Shown here one piece after another: positions 49,870 through 57,828 of a stretch of 64,000 nucleotides of DNA. The stretch's first letter is position 1; every line of letters starts with the position of its first letter. Origin of the DNA: Salinispora vitiensis (GTDB lineage: Bacteria; Actinomycetota; Actinomycetes; Mycobacteriales; Micromonosporaceae); assembly GCF_000378825.1 (NCBI RefSeq), contig NZ_KB900388.1, positions 4,223,901 to 4,287,900 on the forward strand, written 5' to 3'. A program made the translations under genes and the position numbers. The notes below the pieces were generated by a model. The model did not search any database and was not told the origin of the DNA. It saw nothing but the letters and a program-made list of their open reading frames with translations.

Positions 49870-49981
49870 TCCAGATGACGGCGTCCGGTTCCCCGTGCCG
49901 GACGTCGCCATTTTGAGCCCGCACCCGGAAGTGGATGCGGTAGCCGTCGGGGTGGGGGACGCCGTGTCGTGGAGTCGACGA

Positions 49982-50395
49982 TCACTGTTGGCTCACGATG
50001 GTCGGAGTGTCTTCGGCACAGGCGATGGCTTCGATCTCGACGCGCAGGTCAGGCGTGGCCAGACCGGCGACGGTCATGACGGTCATGCAGGGCCGCAGGT
50101 CGTTCAGCCATGCGCTCAGTCGCTTCCTCCGACGGTGCAGGTCGATCTCGCCGACGAGGTAGATCGTCAGCTTGACCACGTCCTCCGGACGCATGCCGGC
50201 AGCCGCCAGGTTGGCCGCTACGTTCTCCAACGCCAGGCCGAACTGCTCGATCGGATCGTCGGGAAGCTCACCGGCGGGCGTCATCCCCACCTGGCCGGAG
50301 AGCACGAGCCACCTGACCGACCCCGTGATCTCCGCCTGATGGGAGTAGGCGGCGAGCGGCGCTGCGATCTGCGGGGGGTTGCGGAAGGTTTTCAC
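49982..50395 (-). CDS. RidA (YjgF/YER057c/UK114) family protein
   Basis: 137-aa protein of the RidA superfamily, which hydrolyses reactive enamines or imines. AYSHQAEITGSVRWLVLSGQVGMTPAGELPDDP and AAAGMRPEDVVKLTIYLVG are the family blocks, and LRPCMTVMTVAGLATPDLRVEIEAIA the C-terminal signature. In place of the typical RP(A/C)RT arginine motif it has RPCMT, so deaminase activity is doubtful. The GTG at 50395 is supported by GGAG; the same frame is open upstream to 50743 with a protein-like reading (see findings). Confidence 0.82.
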   Translation of the reverse strand: MKTFRNPPQIAAPLAAYSHQAEITGSVRWLVLSGQVGMTPAGELPDDPIEQFGLALENVAANLAAAGMRPEDVVKLTIYLVGEIDLHRRRKRLSAWLNDLRPCMTVMTVAGLATPDLRVEIEAIACAEDTPTIVSQQ

Positions 50396-50707
50396 GGTGC
50401 TCCATCTCAGATAGGCGGGTGCTGCCGGTCGCGTTCGGTGCATTTCTTGACCTCGGCGGTGGACATCGGTGTGCTCGAACCACCGGACGTCGGTGAGGTG
50501 ACCCTGCTCGGTGGAAACCTCCGCGTAGGCGGGAAATTCGGTGTAGTTGAACAGCGCGGCGTAGCGAAGCTCACCGGCCGTCGCCTCTTCGAGGTACCTC
50601 GCGACAAAGTCGATGCCACGGCCTGGATCGTCGGCCTGCTTGCGCTTTTCGATTCGAGACCGCCCATGTCGCGACGGGGATCCGTGAGGACTGGCCGGAA
50701 AACGAAG

Positions 50708-50737
50708 GGGGCTATCCGACGAAAGTCGGATAGCCCC
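50708..50737 (-). terminator. Strong terminator after the phosphatidyltransferase gene
   Basis: GGGGCTATCCGAC (50708-50720) and GTCGGATAGCCCC (50725-50737) form a perfect 13-bp stem closed by a GAAA/TTTC loop. On the minus strand it starts 12 nt after the stop of the gene at 50750-51742 and is followed by CTTCGTTTTCC. Confidence 0.92.
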
Positions 50738-50749
50738 GGGCACTACCGG

Positions 50750-51742
50750 CTAACGGGTAATGTCGGCACCCTGCCGCGCGCCGGTCAGGGCGGCTTCCTC
50801 GGCTTCCAGCACTGCCGTCGCCGGCTCGTCGTGTCCTTCCCCGATTCCGGCGGCCTCGGCCTCGGCGGCGAGGGAGCTGTCGTAGTGCGCGTACGACCTG
50901 GTCGACAGCCAGAGTTTGAAGATGAGCGCGAACTCGAACAGCAGCAGCAGCGCCCCGGCCACTACGGACACAACGAGCACGGCCCCGGTGATTGGGCCGA
51001 TGATGAAGACGGCCATCTGAAACTCGATGCCGCTGAATATGTGGGCCCGTACTCGGGAGCGGATGAGAAGGTCGCGGAGGCGGGTGAAGCCGGTGAAGCG
51101 CGACCGGAATTCCCGCTCCATCACCAGCTCAGGGCGTTGCATCACGGCGGCCACGCTGGGCTCGAGGCCTTCCAGGTCGGCCTCTTCGTAGTCCGGCGTG
51201 GTGACGCTCGTCTGCTCTGGCGAGGCATTGATCCGCTTGCGCAGAGTCCGGCGCATCTTGCGCTTGACCTTCGACAACTGCAGGGCGTTGAGGTAACGGA
51301 ACATGTCGAGGAAGACGATCGCGCCACCGACGACCAGGAATGTTACGTCGCCGGTTCGGGCGTACTGCCCGCCCATCAGCGCGATGGTGCAGATCAGAAC
51401 GCGGACGCGGTCAAGGATGTAGTCCAGCCAGGCCCCGAACAGGCTGCCGGTGCCGTTGAGGCGGGCCACCTTGCCATCCATGCAGTCGACGACGAAGCTC
51501 AGGTGGAAGATCACCGCCCCCACGATCAGCCACCCCGGTGTCGCTGGGACGAAGGCCGCTGCGGCGCCGATCCCGAGCAGGAGCGCGGCGACGGAGAGTC
51601 GGTTGGGGGTCACCCAGGGATAGCGGGCGACGAGCCAGACCAGTCTTGATGCGAGTGGATCTACAAGGAAGATGGTCCACCAAGAATCACGTGCCTTGTA
51701 GGTCCTTGCCTGTACGTCCGCAACAGTCATGCCGCTAGTCAT
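50750..51742 (-). CDS. CDP-alcohol phosphatidyltransferase
   Basis: 330-aa integral membrane enzyme. The catalytic D-x2-DG-x2-AR-x8-G-x3-D-x3-D motif is complete: Asp86, Asp89-Gly90, Ala93-Arg94, Gly103, Asp107 and Asp111. It would transfer a phospho-alkyl group from a CDP-activated donor to an alcohol, as in phospholipid or secondary-metabolite lipid synthesis. The long soluble insertion (about 160-220, Glu- and Arg-rich) and C-terminal tail are unusual for housekeeping PgsA. ATG 51742 has GGAGG 7 nt upstream. Confidence 0.88.
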   Translation of the reverse strand: MTSGMTVADVQARTYKARDSWWTIFLVDPLASRLVWLVARYPWVTPNRLSVAALLLGIGAAAAFVPATPGWLIVGAVIFHLSFVVDCMDGKVARLNGTGSLFGAWLDYILDRVRVLICTIALMGGQYARTGDVTFLVVGGAIVFLDMFRYLNALQLSKVKRKMRRTLRKRINASPEQTSVTTPDYEEADLEGLEPSVAAVMQRPELVMEREFRSRFTGFTRLRDLLIRSRVRAHIFSGIEFQMAVFIIGPITGAVLVVSVVAGALLLLFEFALIFKLWLSTRSYAHYDSSLAAEAEAAGIGEGHDEPATAVLEAEEAALTGARQGADITR

Positions 51743-52613
51743 CGTTCCGCCTCCGCACCGAGCCCAAATCCGGCAAGAGGTTACCTCAAGTTCGCTTCGC
51801 GGTTGAAGTCACGTCAACTACCGTTGGTTTGCGCGTATCTTAGGGGACATCTTGGTCTATTGCAATCTTTCACTTTCGGATTCTGTCGAGGTGAAGACAG
51901 TCGGGCGGCGGACGGCCTGGCGCGGTGGCGCGGCTGAACCTATCCCTGTTTCGGGCAGTTTCCCCCGCGATCGGGGGCTTGGAGTCCTCAGGAGGAGGGG
52001 TAAGGGCGCCAGTTCTCGGATGCTGGCGACGGGGGTCGGAAGCAGCCCCTTGCCTGGTCGAAACACCGATGCCGCAGCCGTGTCCGACAAGTGCCGCCTG
52101 CGCACCCCGCAGTGTCGGCAGGGTGCTGGCTGGCAGTGGGACGACGGGAGTGTGGCCCAGCAAGACAGAGCGCAATGGAGTGTTTACCCAGGTGCAGGAC
52201 GTGAAGGATGGCCGGGAAAACGAGCCCTATTCAAGGGCGGTGACCATGGCTGCGGGCAAGGCCGCTGTCATAAACTGATTTTGATCATCACGTGCCCACT
52301 CCGGACATTTGGGTGAAGGGTCGGCTAGATGATCATCACTGGGTCAGCCTCCGGAAACTGGTGCTCGGCCCCAGAAGTTGAACAGTAGTTCGCCGACGGT
52401 GGCCGGTTTTCAGTAGTTGATCTGACGGTGTTCGTGTCGGTTGAGGGCGTTCAGGTCGACCTTCGAGAGCTGGGTTTGTAGTTGCTTGGTGCCCAGTTGT
52501 GCCCCTCGGCGGGTGAGGGGCTGTGGGCGGCTTGGGTGACGCACGACGTGCTGCCGGTCGTTCGCACGGGTATCGGCGTCGCGGTCACTTGGCGAAACCG
52601 GTATTTTCCCAGG
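51743..52613. other. 871-bp region without a recognisable gene
   Basis: Frames such as 51852-52316 (plus) have no product I recognise. GC varies: 51780-51900 and 52265-52330 are AT-richer, 51910-52180 is GC-rich. It probably combines the promoters of the flanking divergent genes with degraded DNA. No inverted repeats typical of insertion-sequence ends were seen. Confidence 0.45.
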
Positions 52614-53342
52614 GTGAAGATCGTGACTCGCATCGATCGGCCCGAGCTGCACGAGGTGGCGGCCGCCACGTTCCGAGAACGCTGGCCAGAGTTTGTTCTC
52701 CACGACGACGTCTCGAAGCGGTACATGAGCCGGGTCGAGGACTATTTCGCGCGATACGACGTCATGGTGCTGGATGGGGGCCGGGTGGTCGCCGGTGGGT
52801 GGGGAGTGCCGATAGCTTGGGATGGCACCCTCGGTGACCTGCCGTCCGGCTACGACGAGGCGTTGGTGCGGGCGGTGGAAGGCCGCGAAGCTGGGGTCGA
52901 GCCCACGAGCCTGAGCTTCATGGCGGTCGCCGTCGGCTCATCGCATGACAAGCGCGGCCTGGCCGGAGTCGTGCTCGAGGAGTTGGCGCGACGGGCGCAC
53001 AGCGACGGCCTCGCACATGTGGTCGCTCCACTCCGACCGACGTGGAAGCACCGGTACCCGATGGTGTCGATGGCCGAGTACGTCGGGTGGACCCGTCCGG
53101 ACGGGCTCTCTATCGATCCGTGGATCCGCACCCACCAACGCATGGGCGCCCGAGTGCTGGGTCCAGCCCGGAGGTCGATGGTCATTGAAGGAAGCGTCGC
53201 TGACTGGGAGAGCTGGGCGGACATGGTGTTTCCGGTGACCCGGGAGTATGTGGTACCCGGTGCACTCAACCTCGTGCTGATCGATCGGGAACGGGACCGC
53301 GGACTGTATGTCGAAGAAAACCTGTGGGTTCAGCACAGCTGA
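52614..53342 (+). CDS. GNAT-fold N-acetyltransferase-like protein
   Basis: 242-aa protein. IDRPELHEVAAATFRERWPEF opens an acetyltransferase-like fold, and FMAVAVGSSHDKRGLAGVVLEELARRAHSDG is the acetyl-CoA-binding region (motif A, with DKRGLAG in place of QxxGxG/A). The C-terminal half recalls larger GNAT proteins of unknown substrate. GTG 52614 lies 6 nt after TATTTT (52602-52607), a probable leaderless start; there is no Shine-Dalgarno. Confidence 0.75.
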   Translation: MKIVTRIDRPELHEVAAATFRERWPEFVLHDDVSKRYMSRVEDYFARYDVMVLDGGRVVAGGWGVPIAWDGTLGDLPSGYDEALVRAVEGREAGVEPTSLSFMAVAVGSSHDKRGLAGVVLEELARRAHSDGLAHVVAPLRPTWKHRYPMVSMAEYVGWTRPDGLSIDPWIRTHQRMGARVLGPARRSMVIEGSVADWESWADMVFPVTREYVVPGALNLVLIDRERDRGLYVEENLWVQHS

Positions 53343-53442
53343 ACTCGGCACCCCAGCCGCCGGGACCGCCGCATGCTCGTACCGACCGGCGAGGGCGCGG
53401 CCGCACGTATCGCTGCCGAACAGCCTGTGGTAGGACGGCGCA

Positions 53443-54018
53443 GTGACGATGATGCAGCAACGGCGCGACTATTTCGATGCCCTGGACTGGGTGGCGCACC
53501 TGGCGACGGAGGTACCGAGTCAGTGTCTGGGGCTGCCCACGCCCTGCGACGATTTCGATGTCCGCAGCCTGCTTGGCCACCTCATCGGCACCGCGCGCCG
53601 GGGACTAGCCACCGCCCAGGGCAACCCGACGCGGGGCATCCCGCATGTGGTCACCGACGTCCCGGACGCGGAACTCGCCGCCGCGTACGCACAGCTGGCA
53701 GTCTCCCTCCAGGAAAGCTGGTCGCTGCTGACCGCTGCTGACGAGGTCGTCGCCCCCTGGGGCCCGGGCACGGCCGTCGCGGCGGCACGAGGCTTCACCG
53801 TCGAGACGATCACGCATGGTTGGGACCTCGCAGTCGCCGTCGGCCAGCCCAGTGAGGCTCCAAACGGCATCGCGGAACGCTGCCTGTCCTACGCGGCCAC
53901 GGTCATCCCGGACCGGCTTCGCGGAAGCATGTATGACGCGCCCGTTGTCGGGGTGTCAACCTCGTCCCCGACCGAGAAACTCGCCCACCTTCTCGGTCAC
54001 CGGAGAGCCCGGCGATGA
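53443..54018 (+). CDS. TIGR03086-type mycothiol-dependent (DinB-fold) protein
   Basis: 191-aa four-helix protein of the maleylpyruvate isomerase-like N-terminal family. LPTPCDDFDVRSLLGHLIGTARRG contains the first metal histidine, and ETITHGWDLAVAVGQP the second, the usual T-P-C-x-x-W/F-x-V and H-x-W-D pattern. In actinobacteria such proteins often use mycothiol; the reaction is unknown. The start GTG 53443 is uncertain. Confidence 0.82.
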   Translation: MTMMQQRRDYFDALDWVAHLATEVPSQCLGLPTPCDDFDVRSLLGHLIGTARRGLATAQGNPTRGIPHVVTDVPDAELAAAYAQLAVSLQESWSLLTAADEVVAPWGPGTAVAAARGFTVETITHGWDLAVAVGQPSEAPNGIAERCLSYAATVIPDRLRGSMYDAPVVGVSTSSPTEKLAHLLGHRRARR

Positions 54019-54068
54019 GGCGTACGGCGGTCGAGGCCTCGTGAGGTCCAGGCAAACTCCAGCGCCGG

Positions 54069-54590
54069 TCAGTAAGCGCCGGTCGACCCGTCGGTCAGCT
54101 CGCGAAGGATGTCGGCGTGGCCCGCGTGTCGGGCCGTTTCTTGGATCACGTGCACCAGGATCCAGCGGAGCGAGACCTCGCCGAGCTGTGGCTGTGGCAC
54201 CACATGGTCGAGGTCGAACCGGGCGGCAACCGCTCGGGACCGGGCGCACTCTGCCTCGTAGGCCGACGCGAGCTGCTCGACGGTGTCCTCGTCGGTCAGG
54301 GTGAAGCTGGCCAGTGCGTTCTCCGCGGTGGCCTGGACGACCTCACCACCACTGGGGTCGAGTAGGGCCGAGAACCAGTTCCGCTCCACGAGGGTGAGGT
54401 GTTTGACCAGGCCGCCAACTGTGGTGGAGGACGGCACCAAGCGGCGGGCGGCATCGGTTTCGGAGAGCCCACGCAGCTTACGCAGCACCACGCTGCGGTG
54501 GAAGTCGAGGAAGGATTCGAGCACCGCGCGTTCACTGCCCGTGCGTGCCTGTATCAGACCAACGGTGGGATCGGCGTTCCTCGTAACCAT
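54069..54590 (-). CDS. DinB family protein (DUF664)
   Basis: 173-aa four-helix protein with the metal-binding histidines in VKHLTLVERNWFSALL and HVIQETARHAGHADILRE. This is the DUF664 branch of the DinB superfamily, often mycothiol- or bacillithiol-dependent transferases. It faces the TIGR03086 gene convergently. Substrate unknown. Confidence 0.88.
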   Translation of the reverse strand: MVTRNADPTVGLIQARTGSERAVLESFLDFHRSVVLRKLRGLSETDAARRLVPSSTTVGGLVKHLTLVERNWFSALLDPSGGEVVQATAENALASFTLTDEDTVEQLASAYEAECARSRAVAARFDLDHVVPQPQLGEVSLRWILVHVIQETARHAGHADILRELTDGSTGAY

Positions 54591-54665
54591 GCCGGGACCT
54601 TAGCCGACTGTTGGTGCCTTCACATCCCGAGTTTTCGCGAGCCCCTTCGACCGGGAGGCGGAAAG

Positions 54666-54710
54666 CGGTCAGGGGCGGGTCTCGGTTGCTGGAGTACCCG
54701 CCCCTGACCG
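54666..54710 (-). terminator. Large hairpin downstream of the lipase gene
   Basis: CGGTCAGGGGCGGGT (54666-54680) and ACCCGCCCCTGACCG (54696-54710) are a perfect 15-bp inverted repeat with a 15-nt loop, about 90 nt past the lipase stop on the minus strand. CTTTCCGCC follows. It is symmetrical and could work in both directions. Confidence 0.8.
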
Positions 54711-54801
54711 GTTGGCTGAGCGCGTTGGCCCGGGAGGTCTTCGCCGTCGGGCTGCCGGCGGTGGCTCCGCCAGAAGCACAGTAGACCGCAGCCCGGTCTG
54801 G

Positions 54802-55470
54802 TCAGGCGATGAAGTCTCGGACCTTGGTGTAGTTACTAGCGTCATCGTTCATGTCGGTGTGTCCCTTGCAGCCCACGGAGGTGTTCACCGCGCCGTCGAG
54901 CTTTGCCGAACTGTCGGGGTTGATCAGTGCGTCACACGTAGACCACAGGGCGGCGTAGTTTACGTTTCCCGGGGTTTCGTCACCGGAGTTCAGCGAGTCG
55001 AGGAAGCTGCTGCCTCGAATCATTTCCCGGCACGAGGTGTAGAAGAAGCAGAACAAGGAGACGTCGGTTCCGTGGTTCACCCCGGCCACGGAGACGAAGT
55101 CGTCCACGGTGGCGGTCCCGCCGCCGTTCTTCAGGTACCAGCGGGAGCTCAGCGCTCCCATCGAGTGGGCGACGATATCAACCTTCGTGGCGCCGCTCGC
55201 GTCGAGCACCTCCTGCACCTTGTCGATGAGCTGCGAGCCGGTGGTCGCGTTGGATTGTTTCCAGTCGTAGGACCAGTTGTACAGCTCGGAGTCCTGGTAG
55301 CCGTCCGCCTTGAACTTGTTGATCCAGGTGTTCCAGGTGCTGGCGGAGCTACTTAGGCCATGGACGAAGAGGACGGGATTGCGGACTGCGGCCTGCGCGG
55401 CCGACGGTGCGACCAGTGCCGCCGTCGCCACCAGGGCGGCGGCGACAGCGGTGCGGACGAAGCGTCTCAT
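54802..55470 (-). CDS. Secreted lipase/esterase (alpha/beta hydrolase, lipase class 2 type)
   Basis: 222-aa exported hydrolase. The signal peptide spans about 1-28 (AAQA cleavage). VLFVHGLSSSASTW carries the oxyanion-hole region, AHSMG holds the nucleophile Ser103, and CDALINPDSS and GCKGHTDM supply Asp and His204. Four or more cysteines suggest disulfides. It resembles Streptomyces and Bacillus LipA-type short triacylglycerol lipases. A CAATGT/ACATTG palindrome lies upstream. Confidence 0.9.
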   Translation of the reverse strand: MRRFVRTAVAAALVATAALVAPSAAQAAVRNPVLFVHGLSSSASTWNTWINKFKADGYQDSELYNWSYDWKQSNATTGSQLIDKVQEVLDASGATKVDIVAHSMGALSSRWYLKNGGGTATVDDFVSVAGVNHGTDVSLFCFFYTSCREMIRGSSFLDSLNSGDETPGNVNYAALWSTCDALINPDSSAKLDGAVNTSVGCKGHTDMNDDASNYTKVRDFIA

Positions 55471-55546
55471 GGGGTCTCTTTCGATCCAGGCGGCCCAGAG
55501 TTCGGACCTGGCGGTGGTGGGTGGGAGAGAAACCAGTGACGAACGT

Positions 55547-55559
55547 CAATGTGACATTG
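55547..55559. promoter_or_regulatory. Short palindrome upstream of the lipase gene
   Basis: CAATGT-G-ACATTG, perfect 6-bp arms around one base, 77 bp upstream of the lipase start codon. It could be an operator; the regulator is unknown. Confidence 0.45.
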
Positions 55560-55630
55560 GGGGATCGGGGGTGCTAGTGGTGTTATGTTTCGATCCGGTA
55601 ACATCGATTACCGTCCGGCGATGTTGCTGG

Positions 55631-57256
55631 TCAGGCTAGAGGCGAATGCTCCTCGCGTAGCTTCGCCGACCCGGCGCCGACCGACCAGCCGGCAACCCAC
55701 TCGCTGGATGTGGTCGGCTTGGTCCGGTCCGCTAGGTGGTACCAGTCCATCCGGCACGAGGCTTGGGTAACCTCCAACACGCCGTAGCCGTGTCCGTCCA
55801 GTTCAGTCCAGCGCACGTGTGGATTCGTCGCGCGGATCAGGCTCGCGCCGAGCTTGCTGATGGCGTTGTCGGGCGGTAGTCGCAGGAAGTCGTCCACGTT
55901 GTCGGTGGTCACCGATGGCACCACGAATTCGGCGGCGGCCGGCGACCAGGGGCCGGTGGCTTTCGTCGTCAGTTCGTTGGCCCACGAGGTGTGGATATCT
56001 CCGGTGAGGAAGACGACGTCACGGGTGTCGGTGGCGCGGAGGTGGTCGACCAACTCGTTGCGGTCGGCGTTGTAGCCGTCCCACTGGTCGGCGTTGAGCA
56101 CCACACCGTTCTGTGGCACGCCCAGCAGCTCGCCGAGCGGGCCGAGCAGCCAGGCGGGCAACGTGCCGACATCGAGGCGAGAGATCATCACCGAGCTACC
56201 GACCAGCTTCCATCGCGCGTCGGAGGCGGCCAAGCCGCTCTTCAGCCAGGTCATCTGGTCTTCACCGGTGATGGTCCGGTCGGCGTCGTCGACCTCGCCC
56301 CATTCCTGCTCCGACCGGTACGTCCGCAGGTCCAGCATGGAGAGGTCGGCCAGCCGTCCGAAGCGGAGTCGGCGGTAGATGGCGCCATCCACCCCCGCGC
56401 GTACGGGCATCCATTCCAGGTACGCCTGCCGCGCCGCGGCCAGCCGGGCCGCGTAGTCACCCTCCTCGCCCGGGGTGTGGTTCTCCGCGCCCCCGGACCA
56501 TGAGTTGTTGGCGACCTCGTGGTCGTCCCAGGTGATCGCCCACGGCAGCGCGGCGTGCAGGGCCTGCAGGTCTGGGTCGGTCTTGTAGGTGGCGTGCCGG
56601 ATGCGGTAGTCGGCCAGGGTGAGTATCTCGTGCGGTGGGCTGACCGGGCGGATGACCTGGCCTCCGGTGCCGAGCTCTCCGGTGCCGTACTCGTAGAGGT
56701 AGTCGCCGAGGTGCACGACGAGGTTCAGGTCGCCCCGCTCGGCCAGGTACCGGTAGGCCGCGAAGTAGCCGCCCTCCCAGTTCGAGCAGGAGACCACGCC
56801 CAGCCGCAGGCGATCGATCTCGGCGTCCAGGTCCGGCGCCGTCATCGTTCGCCCGGTCGGAGACCAGCCGCCGTCGTAGCCGAAGCGGTACCAGTACGTG
56901 GTGGCCGGCTCGAGCCCGGTTGCCTCGACGCGAACGGTGTGGTCCCGCGCGGGCCCGGTGAGGATCGTCCCCTGTGCCAGCAGTGTGGTGAAGTCCGGGT
57001 CGGCGGAGATCTGCCAGGACACCTGTGCCTCGGGGCCGAGCCCGGAGCCGGGTTGGGCCTCCTCGGTCGGGGTCAGGCGGGTCCAGAGTAGGACTCCGTT
57101 GGGCAGGGGGTCGCCGGAGGCGACGCCGTGCCGGAAGGCGCCACTAGCAGCCTGGGCGGGGTTGCCGCGGGCGACGGTGGCGCTGGCGAGTGCGGCGGTG
57201 CCAGCGGATGCACCGGCCACGCGGAGTAAGGTCCGGCGATCAATTCCATTCAACAT
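55631..57256 (-). CDS. phoD: Alkaline phosphatase D, Tat-exported
   Basis: 541-aa secreted phosphodiesterase/alkaline phosphatase. The twin-arginine signal is DRRTLLRVAG at 6-15, with the cleavage region near AQAAS. An N-terminal beta domain (GVASGDPLPNGVLLWTRLTP) precedes the metallophosphoesterase domain with SCSNWEGGYFAAYR, HLGDYLYEYG, TWDDHEVANN and FLTGDIHTSW, the Fe/Ca ligands of PhoD. It needs TatBC for export, and tatB is in this window. It diverges from the second nuo operon. Confidence 0.95.
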   Translation of the reverse strand: MLNGIDRRTLLRVAGASAGTAALASATVARGNPAQAASGAFRHGVASGDPLPNGVLLWTRLTPTEEAQPGSGLGPEAQVSWQISADPDFTTLLAQGTILTGPARDHTVRVEATGLEPATTYWYRFGYDGGWSPTGRTMTAPDLDAEIDRLRLGVVSCSNWEGGYFAAYRYLAERGDLNLVVHLGDYLYEYGTGELGTGGQVIRPVSPPHEILTLADYRIRHATYKTDPDLQALHAALPWAITWDDHEVANNSWSGGAENHTPGEEGDYAARLAAARQAYLEWMPVRAGVDGAIYRRLRFGRLADLSMLDLRTYRSEQEWGEVDDADRTITGEDQMTWLKSGLAASDARWKLVGSSVMISRLDVGTLPAWLLGPLGELLGVPQNGVVLNADQWDGYNADRNELVDHLRATDTRDVVFLTGDIHTSWANELTTKATGPWSPAAAEFVVPSVTTDNVDDFLRLPPDNAISKLGASLIRATNPHVRWTELDGHGYGVLEVTQASCRMDWYHLADRTKPTTSSEWVAGWSVGAGSAKLREEHSPLA

Positions 57257-57480
57257 GGACTATGTGTACCGGATCCGGTGTCGGGTTCGCTACCGCTGGC
57301 TGTGGCGTCGGTGGCACCCCCGCCCGGGCGTCGGGAGAGCGGGGTGGGGCGGAGGTAGGCCGGGGACGGGCCGGGGGTAGGCCTCAAACGGGTGAGGAGG
57401 CCCGCCCTCTGGGTGAAAGGTCCCCTTTGGTTCCTAATGTGATAGCGCGCCCTCGCAGGTGGGGCAGGGCGGGGTGAAGC

Positions 57481-57828
57481 GTGATGTACGCAGGGGCGGC
57501 GGGAATGGCGCTGGTCGCCGTGGCGGTCGTGGCGGGCTGCTACCTGGCCCACCGTGCGCTGGCGATTGCCCGTCGGCCGCTGCTGGTCGCGCCGTTTGAG
57601 TCCGGCTGGCCCCCGGAGGAGCACGCCCTGTCCCGGTACCACGTCCGCTGGTACCTGGTGACGGTGCTGTTCCTGGCGTTCGACGTGGAGATGCTCTTCA
57701 TGTACCCGTGGGCGGTGGTCGTCGCCGACCTGGGGGCCACCGCCGTGGTGGAGATGTTCGTCTTCCTGGTGGGTGTGCTCGTCGCGGTGGTGTGGGCCTG
57801 GCGGGAAGGCGCGCTGCGATGGGTGTGA
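57481..57828 (+). CDS. nuoA: NuoA-like subunit of the reduced complex I operon
   Basis: 115-aa membrane protein with three helices. WPPEEHALSRYHVRWYLVTVLFLAFDVEMLFMYPWAVV matches NuoA, including the acidic FDVEMLFMYPW helix. The Cys-containing YECG loop of canonical NuoA is replaced by APFESGWPPEEH, so the quinone-gate cysteine is missing. GTG 57481 and ATG 57484 are adjacent possible starts. Its stop overlaps the next gene by 10 bp. Confidence 0.9.
   Translation: MMYAGAAGMALVAVAVVAGCYLAHRALAIARRPLLVAPFESGWPPEEHALSRYHVRWYLVTVLFLAFDVEMLFMYPWAVVVADLGATAVVEMFVFLVGVLVAVVWAWREGALRWV

Noticed and set aside
52410..52703. Minus-strand frame at 52.4-52.7 kb as a transposase fragment
   Set aside because: The reading recalls no transposase motif (no DDE pattern) and overlaps the start of the GNAT gene antisense.
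57320..57440. PHO-box-like TCACCC repeats upstream of phoD
   Set aside because: Two TCACCC units lie 21 nt apart on the minus strand, not in the 11-nt phase of actinobacterial PHO boxes; not strong enough to call.
47306..57480. Second attachment site matching the tRNA-Ala 3' end
   Set aside because: Looked for the tRNA 3' end sequence (AGGGGTTCAAAT type) in the accessory region and the right flank; none seen, so no island boundary is asserted.
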